Assembly: GCA_035507475.1 (NCBI GenBank)
Contig: DATJOB010000242.1
Span: 1 to 5,948 of the forward strand
Reading direction: 5' to 3'
Source of the DNA: DATARH01 sp035507475
GTDB taxonomy: Bacteria > Pseudomonadota > Alphaproteobacteria > ATCC43930 > CGMCC-115725
DNA: 5,948 nucleotides
In this document: in pieces, positions 5,649-5,948 of the stretch
How positions within the stretch are numbered: the first letter of the stretch is position 1
How the letters are laid out: every line of letters starts with the position of its first letter
Program-made: the position numbers and the translations under genes
Notes under the pieces: generated by a model
Told to the model about the DNA's origin: nothing
The model's database searches: none
What the model saw: only the letters and a program-made list of their open reading frames with translations

Positions 5649-5658
5649 TTGGCGGGTT

Positions 5659-5674
5659 GCGGCCGCGTGGCCGC
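5659..5674 (+). other. Small hairpin in the 3' untranslated region of the small ORF
   Basis: GCGGCC (5659-5664), loop GCGT and GGCCGC (5669-5674) form a perfect 6-bp stem between the small ORF stop and the terminator. With the terminator it would give the short transcript two stable 3' stem-loops, an arrangement often seen in stable small RNAs. Confidence 0.35.
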
Positions 5675-5692
5675 CGGTTATTCGATCGGAAG

Positions 5693-5726
5693 GGGCCGTC
5701 GCCTTCGGGTGGCGGCCCTTTCTTTT
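5693..5726 (+). terminator. Rho-independent terminator with UUCG tetraloop
   Basis: GGGCCGTCGCC (5693-5703), loop TTCG and GGTGGCGGCCC (5708-5718) form an 11-bp stem with two G-T wobbles and a C(UUCG)G closing pair, followed by TTTCTTTT (5719-5726). This is a textbook intrinsic terminator for rightward transcription from the small ORF. On the opposite strand the stem is not followed by a T-run, so it should act poorly on the leftward gene that ends at 5739. Confidence 0.9.
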
Positions 5727-5738
5727 GCGTACGAAGGA

Positions 5739-5948
5739 TCAGTTTAACCGCGCTTTTATCTCGGAGAGTTTGATCTCGGCCTCGGCAAGTGCGTTTACAG
5801 CCCTCGCACTTCGTGCCTTATGGATACCGCGCGAAACACGAGCACCTTTGACCTCTCGTTCCAGAGCGCCGACGCGGCTTTTTAGATCCTCGATTTCGTT
5901 TCCGTGATGGTCCGTTACCTTGTTGAGACGCTTCACGTCCTCCCAAAG
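5739..5948 (-). CDS. Hypothetical coiled-coil protein, 5' partial
   Basis: No family is recognised. The frame is open to the right edge; 69 residues are visible, ending KARLN and TGA. After VTDHHGNE, the segment IEDLKSRVGALEREV shows heptad spacing of Ile/Leu/Val with charged flanks. A basic middle (ARVSRGIHKARSARAV) follows, then a second heptad-like helix (NALAEAEIKLSEIKARLN), so a helical hairpin or coiled coil is likely. A GTG at 5936 could be a start, but the GGGAGG before it is only 2 nt away, too close, and upstream codons (LWED) read on smoothly; I therefore treat the gene as partial. GC is about 55%, against about 70% nearby, with codons such as TTA, AAA and GTA that neighbours avoid, which suggests acquired DNA. 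Small coiled-coil proteins of this sort occur in prophages, but nothing here proves that. Confidence 0.6.
   Translation of the reverse strand, partial: LWEDVKRLNKVTDHHGNEIEDLKSRVGALEREVKGARVSRGIHKARSARAVNALAEAEIKLSEIKARLN

Noticed and set aside
1..5948. CRISPR arrays, tRNA genes, insertion sequences and toxin-antitoxin pairs.
   Set aside because: I saw no regularly spaced repeats, no cloverleaf-like segments, no transposase motifs and no paired small genes of known toxin families on either strand.

Overview
The window is GC-rich (roughly 70% by eye, with a last segment that I counted at about 55%) and gene-dense. Its gene content is proteobacterial. The closest parallels I recognise, an encapsulated ferritin next to an encapsulin shell gene and a TDA3-like FAD oxidoreductase, suggest an alphaproteobacterium of the Rhodospirillales/Rhizobiales kind. 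That taxonomic call is inference from gene families and base composition, not from a marker gene.

Layout, left to right. (1) Positions 2-1060 (+): the 3' 352 codons of an acyl-CoA dehydrogenase whose N-terminus lies outside the window. (2) Positions 1061-1279: a 219-bp non-coding gap with a 13-bp tandem direct repeat, a perfect CAATGC/GCATTG dyad and a short AT-rich island. (3) Positions 1280-1660 and 1665-2510 (+): a two-gene encapsulin nanocompartment operon. The first gene is an encapsulated ferritin (EncFtn) cargo with a C-terminal cargo-loading peptide, and the second is a family 1 encapsulin shell protein, 4 nt apart. Together they should build an iron-oxidising, iron-storing protein organelle. 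(4) Positions 5375-2530 (-): a tight three-gene operon convergent with the encapsulin genes. In transcription order it encodes an alpha/beta hydrolase, a fold-type II PLP enzyme of the threonine dehydratase family and an FAD-dependent oxidoreductase of the DAO family. Gaps are 7 and 4 nt, so it is probably a small catabolic cassette of unknown substrate. The two convergent units meet at a GC-rich hairpin at 2522-2543.

(5) Positions 5376-5576: a GC-rich intergenic stretch with three copies of the palindrome CGGCGCCG, followed by a sigma70-like promoter. (6) Positions 5577-5648 (+): a 23-codon ORF behind a Shine-Dalgarno sequence complementary to essentially the whole 16S rRNA 3' tail, closed by a strong UUCG-loop terminator at 5693-5726. 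It looks like a self-contained small transcription unit, and it is the least explained item here. (7) Positions 5739-5948 (-): the 3' end of a coiled-coil protein in DNA of clearly lower GC, possibly acquired.

The best-supported biology is the EncFtn/encapsulin compartment. This is a known system; the local variations (TTG cargo start, Asp in the loading peptide, possible upstream operator) are what deserve checking. I found no CRISPR array, tRNA, rRNA or insertion sequence.
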